This document shows positions 11,272 to 21,030 of a stretch of DNA of 64,000 nt, one piece after another (position 1 is the stretch's first letter; the number at the start of each line of letters is the position of its first letter). The notes under the pieces are model-generated. The model made no database searches. It was not told where the DNA came from and worked only from the letters and a program-made list of their open reading frames with translations. The translations under genes and the position numbers were made by a program. This stretch comes from Paracoccus everestensis (lineage in GTDB: Bacteria > Pseudomonadota > Alphaproteobacteria > Rhodobacterales > Rhodobacteraceae), in the NCBI RefSeq assembly GCF_021491915.1, contig NZ_CP090836.1, forward strand, positions 186,001 to 250,000, written 5' to 3'.

Positions 11272-11289
11272 CTGTCATAAAAGGGTCAT
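11272..11289 (+). promoter_or_regulatory. Pho box upstream of pstS
   Basis: The sequence CTGTCAT-AAAA-GGGTCAT matches the two-half PhoB box (CTGTCAT, 4-base spacer, CTGTCAT) at 12 of 14 defined positions. It lies about 80 bases before the pstS ATG, where an activator site in place of the -35 element is expected. PhoB itself is encoded at the end of the operon it would control, implying positive feedback under phosphate starvation. Confidence 0.85.
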
Positions 11290-11371
11290 GCTTCTTTCGC
11301 ACAAGCGTCACCACGGGCGCTTAGGTCACGCACAGGCCCAGCCTTGGGCGTGAAGAAAACAGGAGAGATCC

Positions 11372-12400
11372 ATGTCCACCGTGAAATTCACCGTCTCGGC
11401 CCTTGCCGTGATCGCCGCCTCGGCCACAACTGCGGCCGCCCGCGACCAGATCCAGATCTCGGGGTCGTCCACCGTGCTCCCCTATTCCACCATCGTGGCC
11501 GAAGTCTTCGGCGAGAACATGGACTTTCCCGTTCCGGTCGTCGAATCCGGGGGCACCGGCAGCGGGCTGCAGAAATTCTGCGAGGGCGTGGGCGCCAACA
11601 CCATCGACATCGCCAATGCCAGCCGCCCCATTCGTGACGCCGAACGCGAAACCTGCACCGCCAATGGCGTGACCGACATCATGGAAGTCCGCATCGGCTA
11701 TGACGGGATCGTCTTCGCCAATTCCGCCAATGGCCCGGATTTCGCCTATACTCCTGCCGACTGGTTCAACGCCCTGTCCGCCAAGGTGGTCCGTGACGGC
11801 CAGGTCGTGGACAATACGGCCGCCAACTGGAACGAGGTGAACCCGGATCTGCCCGCGCAGGAAATCCTGGCCTTCGTCCCCGGCACCAAGCACGGCACCC
11901 GCGAGGTCTTCGAGGAAAAGGTGATCCTGGCCGGCTGCGAGGAATCGGGCGCCATGGAGGCCTTTGTCGCATCCGGCATGGACGAGGACGCGGCCGAGGA
12001 AGCCTGCACCACGCTGCGCACCGATGGCCGCGCGGTCGATATCGACGGCGATTACACGGAAACGCTGGCGCGCATCGAATCCTCGCCCAACGGCATCGGC
12101 GTCTTCGGCCTGTCCTTTTATGAAAACAACACCGACAAGCTGAAGGTCGGCACCATCAGTGGTGTCACCCCGTCCACCGAGACCATTGCCTCGGGCGAAT
12201 ATCCGGTGTCGCGCCCGCTGTTCTTCTATGCGAAGGCCGCGCATATAGGCGAAATTCAGGGCCTCAAGGAATTCCTGGAATTCTTCGTGTCCGATGAGAT
12301 CGCCGGTCCCGACGGCCCGCTGGCCGAATACGGGCTGGTGTCGGATCCCAAACTGGCAGCGACCCAGCAAGCCGTCGCCAATGGGACGGTGATGCAATAA
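11372..12400 (+). CDS. pstS: Phosphate ABC transporter, substrate-binding protein
   Basis: The periplasmic phosphate-binding protein of the high-affinity Pst system is 342 aa with a signal peptide (residues 1-23, ending TAAA). Binding-site blocks are ISGSSTVLPY, ESGGTGSGLQKFCEGVGANTIDIANASR and KHGTREVFEEKV. AGGAGA precedes the ATG at 11372. It is first in pstS-pstC-pstA-pstB-phoU-phoB and is followed by a strong hairpin that may raise its level relative to the downstream genes. Confidence 0.95.
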   Translation: MSTVKFTVSALAVIAASATTAAARDQIQISGSSTVLPYSTIVAEVFGENMDFPVPVVESGGTGSGLQKFCEGVGANTIDIANASRPIRDAERETCTANGVTDIMEVRIGYDGIVFANSANGPDFAYTPADWFNALSAKVVRDGQVVDNTAANWNEVNPDLPAQEILAFVPGTKHGTREVFEEKVILAGCEESGAMEAFVASGMDEDAAEEACTTLRTDGRAVDIDGDYTETLARIESSPNGIGVFGLSFYENNTDKLKVGTISGVTPSTETIASGEYPVSRPLFFYAKAAHIGEIQGLKEFLEFFVSDEIAGPDGPLAEYGLVSDPKLAATQQAVANGTVMQ

Positions 12401-12405
12401 GGCCA

Positions 12406-12438
12406 GGCGGGCGGCCCGGAAAAACCGCGCCGCCCGCC
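12406..12438 (+). terminator. Intercistronic hairpin between pstS and pstC
   Basis: GGCGGGCGGC (12406-12415) and GCCGCCCGCC (12429-12438) form a perfect 10-bp GC stem around a 13-base loop, starting 6 bases after the pstS stop. No long T run follows (GCTTTCT only), so it may be a partial terminator or an RNA-stabilising hairpin that lets pstS be expressed more than pstCAB. Confidence 0.7.
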
Positions 12439-12463
12439 GCTTTCTGGTAAAGGATTGCCCCGA

Positions 12464-13669
12464 ATGCCGCTGTCATGGGCGTTGTTTGCAAGTTTCCTGC
12501 TGGCCGCCGCCGGTTACATCGTCGGCCGCAGCCGCGCCTTTGCGACTGCGGGACCGGATGTGCGCAAGCTGCACAGCCGCCCCATCTATCACGGCACCAG
12601 CGTCGCGCTGGCCGCGTTGCTGCCCGCCCTGGCGGTGCTGGGCCTTGCGTCCGTCCTGCGCCTGACGGGTGTGGTGACGCCCGAATCCGGACTGGTTGCG
12701 GGGGCCATCGCTCTGATCGCCGCCGTGCTGGGACTGGGCGTGGGCGTGATGCGGATCGGCCAGGAATACCAGGCCCGCAACGTGGTCGAGCGGATGGTCC
12801 TGGGCCTTCTGATGCTGTGTTCGCTGATCGCCATCGTGACCACCGCCGGGATCGTGCTGTCCCTGGTCTTCGAGACCGGGCATTTCTTCCAGCTTTACGA
12901 CTGGAAGGCCTTTTTCTTCGGCACTGAATGGACGCCGCGCTTCCAGGGCAATTCCCGTCTGGGGATCGTGCCGTTGCTGTGGGGCACGATGTATGTGTCG
13001 GCCATCGCGCTTCTGGTGGCGGTCCCCATCGGGCTGTTTGCCGCCGTCTATATGTCGGAATACGCGTCGCGCCGGGTGCGCGGCTTCGTGAAACCGGCCA
13101 TCGAGGTTCTGGCCGGGATTCCCACCATCGTCTATGGCCTGTTCGCGCTGATCACCGTCGGCCCCCTGCTGCGCGATTACTTTGCGCAGCCGCTGGGCTT
13201 GGGCAATTCCGGCACCTCGGTCCTGACGGCCGGGCTGGTGATGGGGATCATGCTGATCCCCTTTGTCAGCTCGCTGTCCGACGACATCATCAACGCCGTG
13301 CCGCAATCCCTGCGCGACGGGGCGCTTGGGCTGGGATCGACGCCTTCGGAAACCGTGCGCCAGGTGGTGCTGCCCGCGGCCCTTCCGGGCATCGTGGGCG
13401 CGGTCCTGCTGGCCGCCAGCCGCGCCATCGGCGAGACGATGATCGTGGTCCTGGGCGCGGGCGCCGCAGCCCAGATGAGCCTGAACCCGCTGGAGGCGAT
13501 GACCACCATCACCGTCAAGATCGTCAGCCAACTGACCGGCGACAGCGACTTCAATTCGCCGGAAACGCTGGTGGCCTTCGCCCTGGGGCTGACGCTGTTC
13601 GTCATCACCCTGGCCCTGAACGTCGTCGCGCTGATCATCGTGCGCAAATACCGCGAGCAATACGAATGA
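12464..13669 (+). CDS. pstC: Phosphate ABC transporter, permease PstC
   Basis: One of two inner-membrane permeases of the Pst importer, 401 aa. The C-terminal two thirds hold the permease domain, with the EAA-type loop DGALGLGSTPSETVRQVVLPAALPG cut short here to its key DGALGLG and LPAALPG parts, plus IGETMIV. The N-terminal about 150 residues are longer than in E. coli PstC and match the extra N-terminal domain (DUF3708 type) found in alphaproteobacterial PstC. The ATG at 12464 is preferred to a TTG at 12455. Its last bases overlap the pstA start (ATGA). Confidence 0.93.
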   Translation: MPLSWALFASFLLAAAGYIVGRSRAFATAGPDVRKLHSRPIYHGTSVALAALLPALAVLGLASVLRLTGVVTPESGLVAGAIALIAAVLGLGVGVMRIGQEYQARNVVERMVLGLLMLCSLIAIVTTAGIVLSLVFETGHFFQLYDWKAFFFGTEWTPRFQGNSRLGIVPLLWGTMYVSAIALLVAVPIGLFAAVYMSEYASRRVRGFVKPAIEVLAGIPTIVYGLFALITVGPLLRDYFAQPLGLGNSGTSVLTAGLVMGIMLIPFVSSLSDDIINAVPQSLRDGALGLGSTPSETVRQVVLPAALPGIVGAVLLAASRAIGETMIVVLGAGAAAQMSLNPLEAMTTITVKIVSQLTGDSDFNSPETLVAFALGLTLFVITLALNVVALIIVRKYREQYE

Positions 13670-15024
13670 CCGATATGCCGCTGTCCCAGCCCGTCGCCGT
13701 GCCCGACCGCAAGTCTGCCTCGTTGCTGCAACAGGATGCGCGCACCAAGGCCCGCAATGCCGCCGAGAAGCGCTTTCGCCTGTATGGCGTCGCTGCCATC
13801 GCGATTTCCATGATCGCGCTTGTGGTGCTGCTGGCCACGATCCTGACCGGCGGCGCGGGCGCGTTCCGCCAAACCTATCTGAACATCCCCGTGACGCTTG
13901 ACGCCGCCGTCCTGGACCCCAAGGGCAACCGCGATCCGGCGGAAATGGCCAAGGTTCTGACGCTGTCCTATGGCAAGGTTCTGGACGCCGCGGTCGAGGC
14001 CACGGTCGCGCGCCACGGCATCCAGATCGAGGGACTGTCTGACAAGGACATCGACGGCCTGATTTCCAAGGAAGCCTCGGCCCAGGTGCGCAACCGCGTT
14101 CTGGCCGAACCCGACCTGATCGGCCAGACCGTCGAATTCGACGTGCTGACGGGGGGCCGCATCGACGGTTTCTTCAAGGGCCGCGTGACCATGGAAAGCG
14201 CGGCACGCGACAGCAACACCTCGCCCCAGCAGTTGCAACTGGCGCAGGAACTGGCCGACCGGGGCGAGATCGTGACCCGCTTCAACTGGAACTTCCTGAG
14301 GCTTGCCGACGCATCCGACCAACGCCCCGAGGCGGCTGGCGTAGGCGCGGCAATCGTGGGGTCGTTCTACATGATGCTGGTGGTGCTGGTCCTGGCCGTG
14401 CCCATCGGCATAGCGGCCAGCATCTATCTGGAAGAATTCGCCCCCAAGAACCGCATCACCGACATCATCGAGGTCAATATCTCGAACCTGGCGGCGGTCC
14501 CGTCGATCGTCTTCGGGATCCTGGGGCTGGCGGCCTTCATCAACTTTGCGGGCCTGCCGCAATCGGCGCCCATCGTGGGCGGGCTGGTGCTGACGCTGAT
14601 GACGTTGCCGCGCATCATCATCCCGACGCGCGCCGCGCTGAAGGCTGTGCCGCCCTCGATCCGCGATGCGGCACTGGGGGTGGGTGCGTCCAAGATGCAG
14701 TCGGTGTTCCACCATGTCCTGCCCCTGGCCACGCCCGGCATCCTGACCGGTATGATCCTGGGCTTGGCCCAGGCCCTGGGGGAAACCGCGCCGCTGCTGC
14801 TGATCGGCATGGTGGCATTCATCCGCGACATCCCCGGCGGTCTTCCCCAGGGGTTGTTCGACCCGGCATCCGCGCTGCCGGTGCAGGTCTATAACTGGAC
14901 GCAGCGGTCGGACCCGGCCTTCATCGAACGGGCATCCGGGGCGATCATCGTGCTGCTGGTCTTTTTGCTGTGCATGAACGTGCTGGCCATCTGGTTGCGC
15001 CGCAAGTTCGAACGCCGTTGGTAA
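13666..15024 (+). CDS. pstA: Phosphate ABC transporter, permease PstA
   Basis: The second Pst permease, 452 aa. After a first membrane segment (about 45-65) comes a roughly 160-residue soluble insertion that would face the periplasm, matching the DUF3333 domain of alphaproteobacterial PstA. The permease core follows, with [22 protein letters not shown], the loop [20 protein letters not shown] and [10 protein letters not shown]. The long open frame begins earlier, but family similarity and the ATGA overlap with pstC place the start at 13666. Confidence 0.93.
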   Translation: MTDMPLSQPVAVPDRKSASLLQQDARTKARNAAEKRFRLYGVAAIAISMIALVVLLATILTGGAGAFRQTYLNIPVTLDAAVLDPKGNRDPAEMAKVLTLSYGKVLDAAVEATVARHGIQIEGLSDKDIDGLISKEASAQVRNRVLAEPDLIGQTVEFDVLTGGRIDGFFKGRVTMESAARDSNTSPQQLQLAQELADRGEIVTRFNWNFLRLADASDQRPEAAGVGAAIVGSFYMMLVVLVLAVPIGIAASIYLEEFAPKNRITDIIEVNISNLAAVPSIVFGILGLAAFINFAGLPQSAPIVGGLVLTLMTLPRIIIPTRAALKAVPPSIRDAALGVGASKMQSVFHHVLPLATPGILTGMILGLAQALGETAPLLLIGMVAFIRDIPGGLPQGLFDPASALPVQVYNWTQRSDPAFIERASGAIIVLLVFLLCMNVLAIWLRRKFERRW

Positions 15025-15043
15025 ACGGCCCCGAGGAGCCAAT

Positions 15044-15844
15044 ATGTACGATACGAGCCACCGCTTGGAGAATGCCGTGACCCCCAAGGACATCAAGATC
15101 CAGGCCCGCCAGGTGCAGGTCTTTTATGGCGACAAGCAGGCGCTGAAGGATGTCGATGTGGACATCCTGGACAAGACCGTGACCGCCTTCATCGGCCCGT
15201 CAGGCTGCGGCAAGTCCACCTTCCTGCGCTGCATCAACCGCATGAACGACACCATCCCCATCGCCCGGGTCGAGGGCGAGATCCTGCTGGACGGCGAGGA
15301 TGTGTATGACCGCCGCGTCGATCCGGTGCAGTTGCGCGCCAAGGTCGGCATGGTCTTCCAGAAGCCGAACCCCTTCCCCAAGTCGATCTATGACAACGTG
15401 GCCTATGGTCCCCGCATCCACGGGCTTGCCCGCAACCGGGCGGAACTGGACGATGTCGTGGAAAAGGCCCTGCGCGGCGCCGCCTTGTGGAACGAGGTCA
15501 AGGACCGCCTGTCCGAACCCGGCACCGGCCTATCGGGCGGCCAGCAGCAGCGGCTGTGCATCGCCCGGGCGGTCGCCACATCGCCCGAGGTTCTGCTGAT
15601 GGACGAACCCTGCAGCGCGCTGGATCCCATCGCCACCGCCCAGGTCGAGGAACTGATCGAGGAATTGCGCACCCGATTCTCGGTCGTGATCGTGACCCAT
15701 TCCATGCAGCAGGCCGCGCGCGTCAGCCAGAAGACGGCCTTTTTCCACCTGGGCAACCTGGTCGAATATGGCGACACCGACGACATCTTCACCAAGCCGC
15801 AGGACAGCCGGACCGAGGCCTATATCTCGGGCCGGATCGGCTGA
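15044..15844 (+). CDS. pstB: Phosphate ABC transporter, ATP-binding protein
   Basis: The ATPase of the Pst importer, 266 aa. Motifs are Walker [10 protein letters not shown] followed by the PstB hallmark [11 protein letters not shown]-loop [20 protein letters not shown], signature LSGGQQQR, Walker [14 protein letters not shown] and switch His in VTHSMQQA. It also takes part in phosphate sensing with PhoU. GAGGAGCC precedes the ATG at 15044; a second in-frame start lies 11 codons in. Confidence 0.96.
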   Translation: MYDTSHRLENAVTPKDIKIQARQVQVFYGDKQALKDVDVDILDKTVTAFIGPSGCGKSTFLRCINRMNDTIPIARVEGEILLDGEDVYDRRVDPVQLRAKVGMVFQKPNPFPKSIYDNVAYGPRIHGLARNRAELDDVVEKALRGAALWNEVKDRLSEPGTGLSGGQQQRLCIARAVATSPEVLLMDEPCSALDPIATAQVEELIEELRTRFSVVIVTHSMQQAARVSQKTAFFHLGNLVEYGDTDDIFTKPQDSRTEAYISGRIG

Positions 15845-15865
15845 GGCAACAGAAGGGCAGGACAC

Positions 15866-16591
15866 ATGAACCGCGAAAAGCATATCTCGTCGGCCTTCGA
15901 CCGCGACCTGGAAACGATCCAGGCCCTTGCCGTCAAGATGGGCGGCATGGTCGAGGCCGCCATCAGCGACGCCGCCACGGCGCTGGAAACCAGCGACGTG
16001 GAACTGGCCGAACAGGTCCGCCGCCGCGACAAGGCCATCGACGCCCTGGAGGTGCAGTTGAACGAGGATGCCGCCCGGCTGATCGCCCTGCGCGCGCCCA
16101 CGGCCACCGACCTGCGCATGGTTCTGGCGGTGATGAAGATCGCCCATTCGCTGGAACGGGTGGGCGATTACGCCAAGAACATGGCCAAGCGCACCCATGT
16201 CCTGTCGCAGATGCCGCCCATCGACGGAGCGGGCCTAGCCCTGCGCCGGATGAGCACCGCGGTGGGCAGGATGGTCCAGGACGCGCTTGACAGCTATATC
16301 CGCCGCGACGCGGGCCTGGCCGAGGACGTGCGCCAGCGCGACCTGGAAGTGGACCAGATGTACAACGCGCTGTTCCGCGAGTTCCTGACCCACATGATGG
16401 AAGACCCGCGCAACATCACCGCCTGCATGCACCTGCATTTCATCGCCAAGAACGTCGAACGCATGGGCGATCTGGCGACCGCCATCGCCGAACAGGTGAT
16501 CTATCTGGTCACGGGCGAGTTGCCTGACGACAGCCGTCCCAAGGACAACAGCGTGCCGGGCATGGTTTCGGACCAGCCGGCAGGGGGCTGA
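15866..16591 (+). CDS. phoU: Phosphate signalling protein PhoU
   Basis: PhoU is a helical protein that links Pst transport to the PhoR/PhoB pair, keeping the regulon off when phosphate is plentiful. The 241-aa protein has two repeats of the PhoU helical bundle with the metal-binding ExxxD patterns (RRRDKAIDALE, RQRDLEVDQMY) and LERVGDYAKNMAKR / VERMGDLATAIAEQ. It lies 21 bases after pstB and 2 bases before phoB. Confidence 0.95.
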   Translation: MNREKHISSAFDRDLETIQALAVKMGGMVEAAISDAATALETSDVELAEQVRRRDKAIDALEVQLNEDAARLIALRAPTATDLRMVLAVMKIAHSLERVGDYAKNMAKRTHVLSQMPPIDGAGLALRRMSTAVGRMVQDALDSYIRRDAGLAEDVRQRDLEVDQMYNALFREFLTHMMEDPRNITACMHLHFIAKNVERMGDLATAIAEQVIYLVTGELPDDSRPKDNSVPGMVSDQPAGG

Positions 16592-16593
16592 TC

Positions 16594-17283
16594 ATGACGC
16601 GGCAAGCCCCCTGCGTTCTGGTGGTCGAGGACGAAGGCGCGCAGCGCGAAGTCCTGCAATACAACCTGGAGGCCGAGGGTTTCGCGGTCGTGGTCGCCGA
16701 CAACGGCGAGGACGCGCTGCTGCTGGTCCAGGAAGAACAGCCCGACCTGATGGTGCTGGACTGGATGCTGCCCAAGGTGTCGGGGATCGAGGTCTGCCGC
16801 CAGGTCAAGGCCGATCCCGCGACGCGCGGCATCCCGATCATCATGCTGTCCGCGCGCAGCGAGGAGACCGACCGGGTGCGCGGCCTGGAAACAGGGGCCG
16901 ACGATTATGTCGTGAAGCCCTATTCCGTGGTGGAACTGATGGCCCGGCTGCGCACGCAACTGCGGCGCACGCGGCCCGCCAGCATGGGCGAGCGGCTGTC
17001 GTTCGCCGACATCATCCTGGACGCCGCAGAACACCGCGTTTTCCGGGCGGGCCAGGCCCTGCATCTGGGACCGACCGAATTTCGGCTGCTGTCCGCCTTG
17101 ATGGAAAGGCCGGGACGGGTCTGGACGCGCGAACAGTTGCTGGACCGGGTCTGGGGGCGCGACATCTATGTCGATACGCGCACCATCGACGTTCATGTTG
17201 GCCGCTTGCGCAAGGCACTGATGCAGAACGGCGGCGCCGATCCGATCCGCACGGTGCGCGGGACGGGGTATTCGCTGGGCTAA
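16594..17283 (+). CDS. phoB: Phosphate regulon response regulator PhoB
   Basis: The protein is a two-domain OmpR/PhoB-type regulator of 229 aa. The receiver domain has the acidic pair at 12-13, phospho-acceptor Asp at about 56 (VLDWMLP), Ser at about 86 and Lys at about 108 (VKPYS). The C-terminal winged helix shows LGPTEFRLLSALM and IDVHVGRLRKAL. It would bind the Pho box before pstS. The sensor gene phoR is absent from both ends of this operon. The stop lies 11 bases from that of the convergent sugar-kinase gene. Confidence 0.95.
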   Translation: MTRQAPCVLVVEDEGAQREVLQYNLEAEGFAVVVADNGEDALLLVQEEQPDLMVLDWMLPKVSGIEVCRQVKADPATRGIPIIMLSARSEETDRVRGLETGADDYVVKPYSVVELMARLRTQLRRTRPASMGERLSFADIILDAAEHRVFRAGQALHLGPTEFRLLSALMERPGRVWTREQLLDRVWGRDIYVDTRTIDVHVGRLRKALMQNGGADPIRTVRGTGYSLG

Positions 17284-17294
17284 GCGTTCTTGTC

Positions 17295-18170
17295 CTAGGA
17301 CGGGTTGGCGATAAAGCCGATCACTTCCTCGATCCCCGGAATGGCGTCGCCCGCGCCCGGCCGCGTCACCTTCAGCGCCGCTGCGCCTGCGGCCAGGCGC
17401 AGGGCTGCGGGAACCGGATCACCACGGTCCAGGGCCGCCGCGAAATAACCTGCGAACGTGTCGCCCGCCCCCGTCGTATCGACCGGTTTGACGGGAAACG
17501 CGGCCTGGCGGTGAACGGTCCCCGTGGTCAGGTCGCGGTATTCCGCGCCATCGCCCCCTCGGGTGATCAGCAGACCCTGGACCGGCAGATCGCCCGGCAT
17601 TGCCGCAAACAACTCATCGGCCTCGCCCGCGTTCATCGCCAGGATGGTCGTAAAGGGCAGCATGGCGCGCACCGCCCCGATGTCGAAGGGCGCGGCGGAA
17701 TAGATCACCCGGGCGCCCGCCTTCCGTGCGATCCGCGCGGCCTCTACCTGGCAGGCCGTCTCGTTCTGGATCAGCAGGGTATCCTGGGGCTTGAGGGCCG
17801 CCAGGGACTTTTCCAGCATGGGCCGGGTGATCGCCCGGTTTGCGCCCGGATGGATGACGATGGCGTTTTCCGCCTGGCTGTCCAGCAGGATGATCGCATG
17901 GCCTGTCGCCTGCCCCGGCAGGCGCCCGATATCGGCGGTGCAGACCCCGGCGTTCTTCAACCGGTCCACTACCCAGTCATCGCCCGTGCCCATGGCCCCG
18001 ATGTGATGGGTGATCGCACCCGCGCGGGCGGCGGCAATGGACTGGTTCGCACCCTTGCCCCCCAGGCCCTGGACATAGCTGCGGGCGGCCAGCGTCTCGC
18101 CCGGGCGGGGCAGGTGATCCAGCCGATAAACATGGTCGATATTGATCGACCCCAGGTTCCAGATCGCCAT
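17295..18170 (-). CDS. PfkB-family carbohydrate kinase, ribokinase-like
   Basis: The 291-aa protein (start ATG 18170) carries the PfkB N-terminal GGKGANQS block and C-terminal DTTGAGDTFAGYF, where the Asp is the catalytic base. Ribokinase is the nearest characterised type (phosphorylation of ribose at O5). However, no ribose transporter or regulator is nearby, so the sugar is uncertain. An ATG ten codons upstream (18200) is possible but poorly supported. It reads in the same direction as the bc1 operon but is separated from it by a terminator. Confidence 0.8.
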   Translation of the reverse strand: MAIWNLGSINIDHVYRLDHLPRPGETLAARSYVQGLGGKGANQSIAAARAGAITHHIGAMGTGDDWVVDRLKNAGVCTADIGRLPGQATGHAIILLDSQAENAIVIHPGANRAITRPMLEKSLAALKPQDTLLIQNETACQVEAARIARKAGARVIYSAAPFDIGAVRAMLPFTTILAMNAGEADELFAAMPGDLPVQGLLITRGGDGAEYRDLTTGTVHRQAAFPVKPVDTTGAGDTFAGYFAAALDRGDPVPAALRLAAGAAALKVTRPGAGDAIPGIEEVIGFIANPS

Positions 18171-18239
18171 GTGTTCCCTTCCGATATTCGATGCGGCCAT
18201 GGTGGCGGGGGGCCGTGTGGCTTGTCCAGTAACGAAAGA

Positions 18240-18260
18240 CGCGCCCCGAGAAGGGGCGCG
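18240..18260 (-). terminator. Terminator after petC
   Basis: CGCGCCCC (18240-18247) pairs perfectly with GGGGCGCG (18253-18260) around a 5-base loop. On the minus strand the hairpin is followed by the T-rich TCTTTCGTT. It lies about 25 bases after the cytochrome c1 stop and fits a Rho-independent terminator of the bc1 operon. Confidence 0.8.
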
Positions 18261-18285
18261 CCAGGGTGTTTCATCGGCGATCGGA

Positions 18286-19683
18286 TCAGCGATGCAGCTT
18301 CTTACCCTTGTGCGGCGCCCAGAGCCGCTTGTTGGTCAGATACAGAAGCGAGGTCAGCACGATCAGCAGTAACACCGCCACCAGGCCCACCTGCTTGCGG
18401 TCGGTCAGCTTGGGCTCGGCGGTCCACATCATGAAGGCCGCCACGTCGCGGGCCATCTGGTCGGCCGTGGCGGGGGTGCCGTCCTCATAGGTGACCAGAT
18501 CGTCGGACAGCGGCGGCGGCATACCGATCAGGCCGCCTGCGAAGGCGGTGTTTTCATACAGCACGCTGCCCGCCTGCTCGACTTCCTCGCCCGTATAGCC
18601 GGTCAGCAGGGCATGGATGTATTCCGGCCCGCCGATACCGTTGACCAACTGGTTGATCCCGGTGCCGTAAGGGCCATGGAAGGCCGCGCGCGCCTTGGCC
18701 ATCAGCGACAGATCCGGTCCCATGCCTTCGCCCGTGACCGTGGGGAAGTGGTCGGTCGGCAGGCGCGGACGCTCTTCTCCGGTTTCGGGATCCAGGACTG
18801 CCGTCAGGTTTGCCGCATAGGCGCGGACCTGATCATCGGGCAGGCCGGGGCCGCCGTCGTCATGCAGCGTGCGGATCGGCACGAACTTCATGCCGTGGCA
18901 GGCCGAACATACCTCGGTATAGACCTGCAGTCCGCGTTGCAGCTGGAACTGGTCGTATTTGCCGAACGGACCTTCGAAGCTGAAGGCGATGTCTTCGATA
19001 TGGGCCGCGCCGTGGCTGGCCGCGGCGTGTTCCTCGCCTTCGGCTTCCGCGTGACCGCCTTCTGCCGCGCTGGCATTGTCTTCGCCCGCGCCCTCGATGT
19101 CGTCATGGCCTTCCTCGGCCACCACGGTGCCGGTGGTTTCGGCAGGGGCGGCGGCTTCGTCCCCTTCGGTCACCTGGACGGCGTCCCCGGCTTCCTGGCC
19201 CGCGCCTTGCTCGGCTTCGGCAGGTTCTGCAGCCGCGGGTTCCTCTGCCGCCGGTTCCGCGGCAGCGTCCGCCGGAGCGGCGTCGGCTTCGGCAGCCGGG
19301 GCTTCCTCGGCCGGGGCTTCAGCGGGGGTTTCCCCCTCGGTTGCCGTCACCGATGGCACTTCCGGCGCCTCCATCGGGGTCTGCTCGGCCCCGGCGGGGG
19401 TCGAGGTCGGCTCGGACGACTGGGTGGGCGCGGTCGCGGATTCGCCGGCGGGGGTTTCCCCCGATCCGGCTTCGACCGGGTCGGCAGGCGCCTGGGCCGG
19501 GGTTGCCTGGCCCGCATCCGTTTGATCGGCGGGGGCCGGGGCGGCGGCGGGTTCGGACGACTGCTGCGTTCCGGCCGGTTGCTGGGCCGGGGCGGGCGTG
19601 GCGGCGTCCTGCGCAAGGGCAGGGCCGCCGACACAGACCGCCAGGGCCAGAGCGGCCGTGAGCGTCTTGTTTCTCAGGGTCAT
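18286..19683 (-). CDS. petC: Cytochrome c1 of the bc1 complex, with long acidic extension
   Basis: Haem-bearing subunit of ubiquinol-cytochrome c reductase, 465 aa, anchored by a C-terminal helix ([18 protein letters not shown]). The signal peptide ends around residue 24. From about 25 to 235 the sequence is almost only Ala, Glu, Pro, Thr, Gly and Asp, with no folded-domain pattern; such an acidic segment is known in Paracoccus cytochrome c1. The haem motif CSACH is at about 259-263, and a Met ligand is expected in the [10 protein letters not shown] region. The start at 19683 is preferred because the signal peptide begins there. Last gene of petABC. Confidence 0.95.
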   Translation of the reverse strand: MTLRNKTLTAALALAVCVGGPALAQDAATPAPAQQPAGTQQSSEPAAAPAPADQTDAGQATPAQAPADPVEAGSGETPAGESATAPTQSSEPTSTPAGAEQTPMEAPEVPSVTATEGETPAEAPAEEAPAAEADAAPADAAAEPAAEEPAAAEPAEAEQGAGQEAGDAVQVTEGDEAAAPAETTGTVVAEEGHDDIEGAGEDNASAAEGGHAEAEGEEHAAASHGAAHIEDIAFSFEGPFGKYDQFQLQRGLQVYTEVCSACHGMKFVPIRTLHDDGGPGLPDDQVRAYAANLTAVLDPETGEERPRLPTDHFPTVTGEGMGPDLSLMAKARAAFHGPYGTGINQLVNGIGGPEYIHALLTGYTGEEVEQAGSVLYENTAFAGGLIGMPPPLSDDLVTYEDGTPATADQMARDVAAFMMWTAEPKLTDRKQVGLVAVLLLIVLTSLLYLTNKRLWAPHKGKKLHR

Positions 19684-19696
19684 TGTCCGGCTCTCC

Positions 19697-21019
19697 TTAC
19701 TCGGCCATGCGCGTGGGGGAATTGTGATGCGCAAGGTAGTCTTCCTCGATGGTCGCAGGCATGGGCTCGGGCTTCTCGATCACGCCCAGCAGCGGCAGGA
19801 TGATCAGGAAATAGGCGAACCAATAGGCCGAGGCGATCAGCGAGATTGACGCATAGGGTTCTTCGGCAGGCATCGCGCCGCACCACATCAGCAGCATGAA
19901 GTCGAAGGCCAGCAGCCAGAACCACCACTTGAACTGCGGGCGATAGCGGCCCGAGCGGACGCGGCTGGTGTCCAGCCAGGGCACAAGCGCCATGACCAGG
20001 ATCGCGCCGAACATCGCCAGAACGCCGAAGAACTTGGCGTCGATGATGCCGAAGGACAGGAACTGGACGATCTGCACGACCCAGACATCCGCCGTGAAGG
20101 CGCGCAGGATGGCGTAGAAGGGCAGGAAGTACCATTCCGGCACGATATGGGCGGGCGTCACCAGCGGGTTCGCCTCGATATAGTTGTCGGGGTGGCCCAG
20201 ATAGTTTGGCATGAAGCCGACGACCGCGAAGAACACGACCAGCACCACGCCAAGCGCGAACAGATCCTTCATCACGAAATAGGGCCAGAAGGGCAGGGTG
20301 TCCTTTTGGGCGTCTTCCTTGCTGGTCCGGCGCACCTCGACCCCGGTGGGGTTGTTGTTGCCGGTGGTGTGGAAGGCCCAGACGTGGACGACGGCCAGGC
20401 CCAGGATCACGAAGGGCAGCAGGTAGTGCAGCGAGAAGAAGCGGTTCAGCGTGGCATTGTCCACGGCCGGTCCGCCCAGCAGCCATTGCTGGATCGCGCC
20501 GCCGACGCCCGGGATCGCGCCGAACAGGCCGGTGATCACCGTGGCGCCCCAGAAGGACATCTGGCCCCAGGGCAGCACATAGCCCATGAACGCGGTCGCC
20601 ATCATCGCCAGATAGATCAGCATGCCGATGATCCAGGTGACCTCGCGCGGCGCCTTGTAGCTGCCGTAGTAGAGGTTGCGGAAGATGTGCAGATAGACCG
20701 CCACGAAGAACAGCGATGCGCCGTTCGCGTGCAGATAGCGCAGCATATAGCCGCCGTTCACGTTGCGCATGATGTGTTCGACCGATGCGAAGGCCATGTC
20801 GACATGCGGCGTATAGTGCATCACCAGGACGATGCCGGTGACGATCTGAAGAACCAGGCAGAACATCAGGACAATGCCCCAGATCCACATCCAGTTCAGG
20901 TTCTTGGGCGTGGGAATCATGATCGTGTCATAGATCACCCCCGCGATTGGCAGGCGGCGGTGAAGCCATTTTTCGAAGCCCGTCTTAGGCTCGTAATGGT
21001 CGTGCGGAATTCCGGCCAT
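19697..21019 (-). CDS. petB: Cytochrome b of the bc1 complex
   Basis: The 440-aa inner-membrane subunit binds haems bL and bH and forms the quinol-oxidation and quinone-reduction sites. Eight hydrophobic helices are visible. Haem-ligand histidines occur in VLVMHYTPH and [11 protein letters not shown] on one helix pair, and in [20 protein letters not shown] on the other. The quinol-site PEWY motif is in [13 protein letters not shown]. Its length equals that of bacterial fbcB products. It lies between the Rieske and c1 genes with 11- and 13-base gaps. Confidence 0.96.
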   Translation of the reverse strand: MAGIPHDHYEPKTGFEKWLHRRLPIAGVIYDTIMIPTPKNLNWMWIWGIVLMFCLVLQIVTGIVLVMHYTPHVDMAFASVEHIMRNVNGGYMLRYLHANGASLFFVAVYLHIFRNLYYGSYKAPREVTWIIGMLIYLAMMATAFMGYVLPWGQMSFWGATVITGLFGAIPGVGGAIQQWLLGGPAVDNATLNRFFSLHYLLPFVILGLAVVHVWAFHTTGNNNPTGVEVRRTSKEDAQKDTLPFWPYFVMKDLFALGVVLVVFFAVVGFMPNYLGHPDNYIEANPLVTPAHIVPEWYFLPFYAILRAFTADVWVVQIVQFLSFGIIDAKFFGVLAMFGAILVMALVPWLDTSRVRSGRYRPQFKWWFWLLAFDFMLLMWCGAMPAEEPYASISLIASAYWFAYFLIILPLLGVIEKPEPMPATIEEDYLAHHNSPTRMAE

Positions 21020-21030
21020 GCGAAGCCTCC

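Noticed and set aside
12928..13665. Upstream part of the long frame that contains pstA
   Set aside because: It overlaps pstC in another frame and lacks membrane-protein character; pstA starts at 13666.
19000..19640. Repeat-rich GC region read as a plus-strand glycine-rich protein
   Set aside because: It is the antisense of the acidic domain of cytochrome c1; the glycine-rich frame has no start signal or family.
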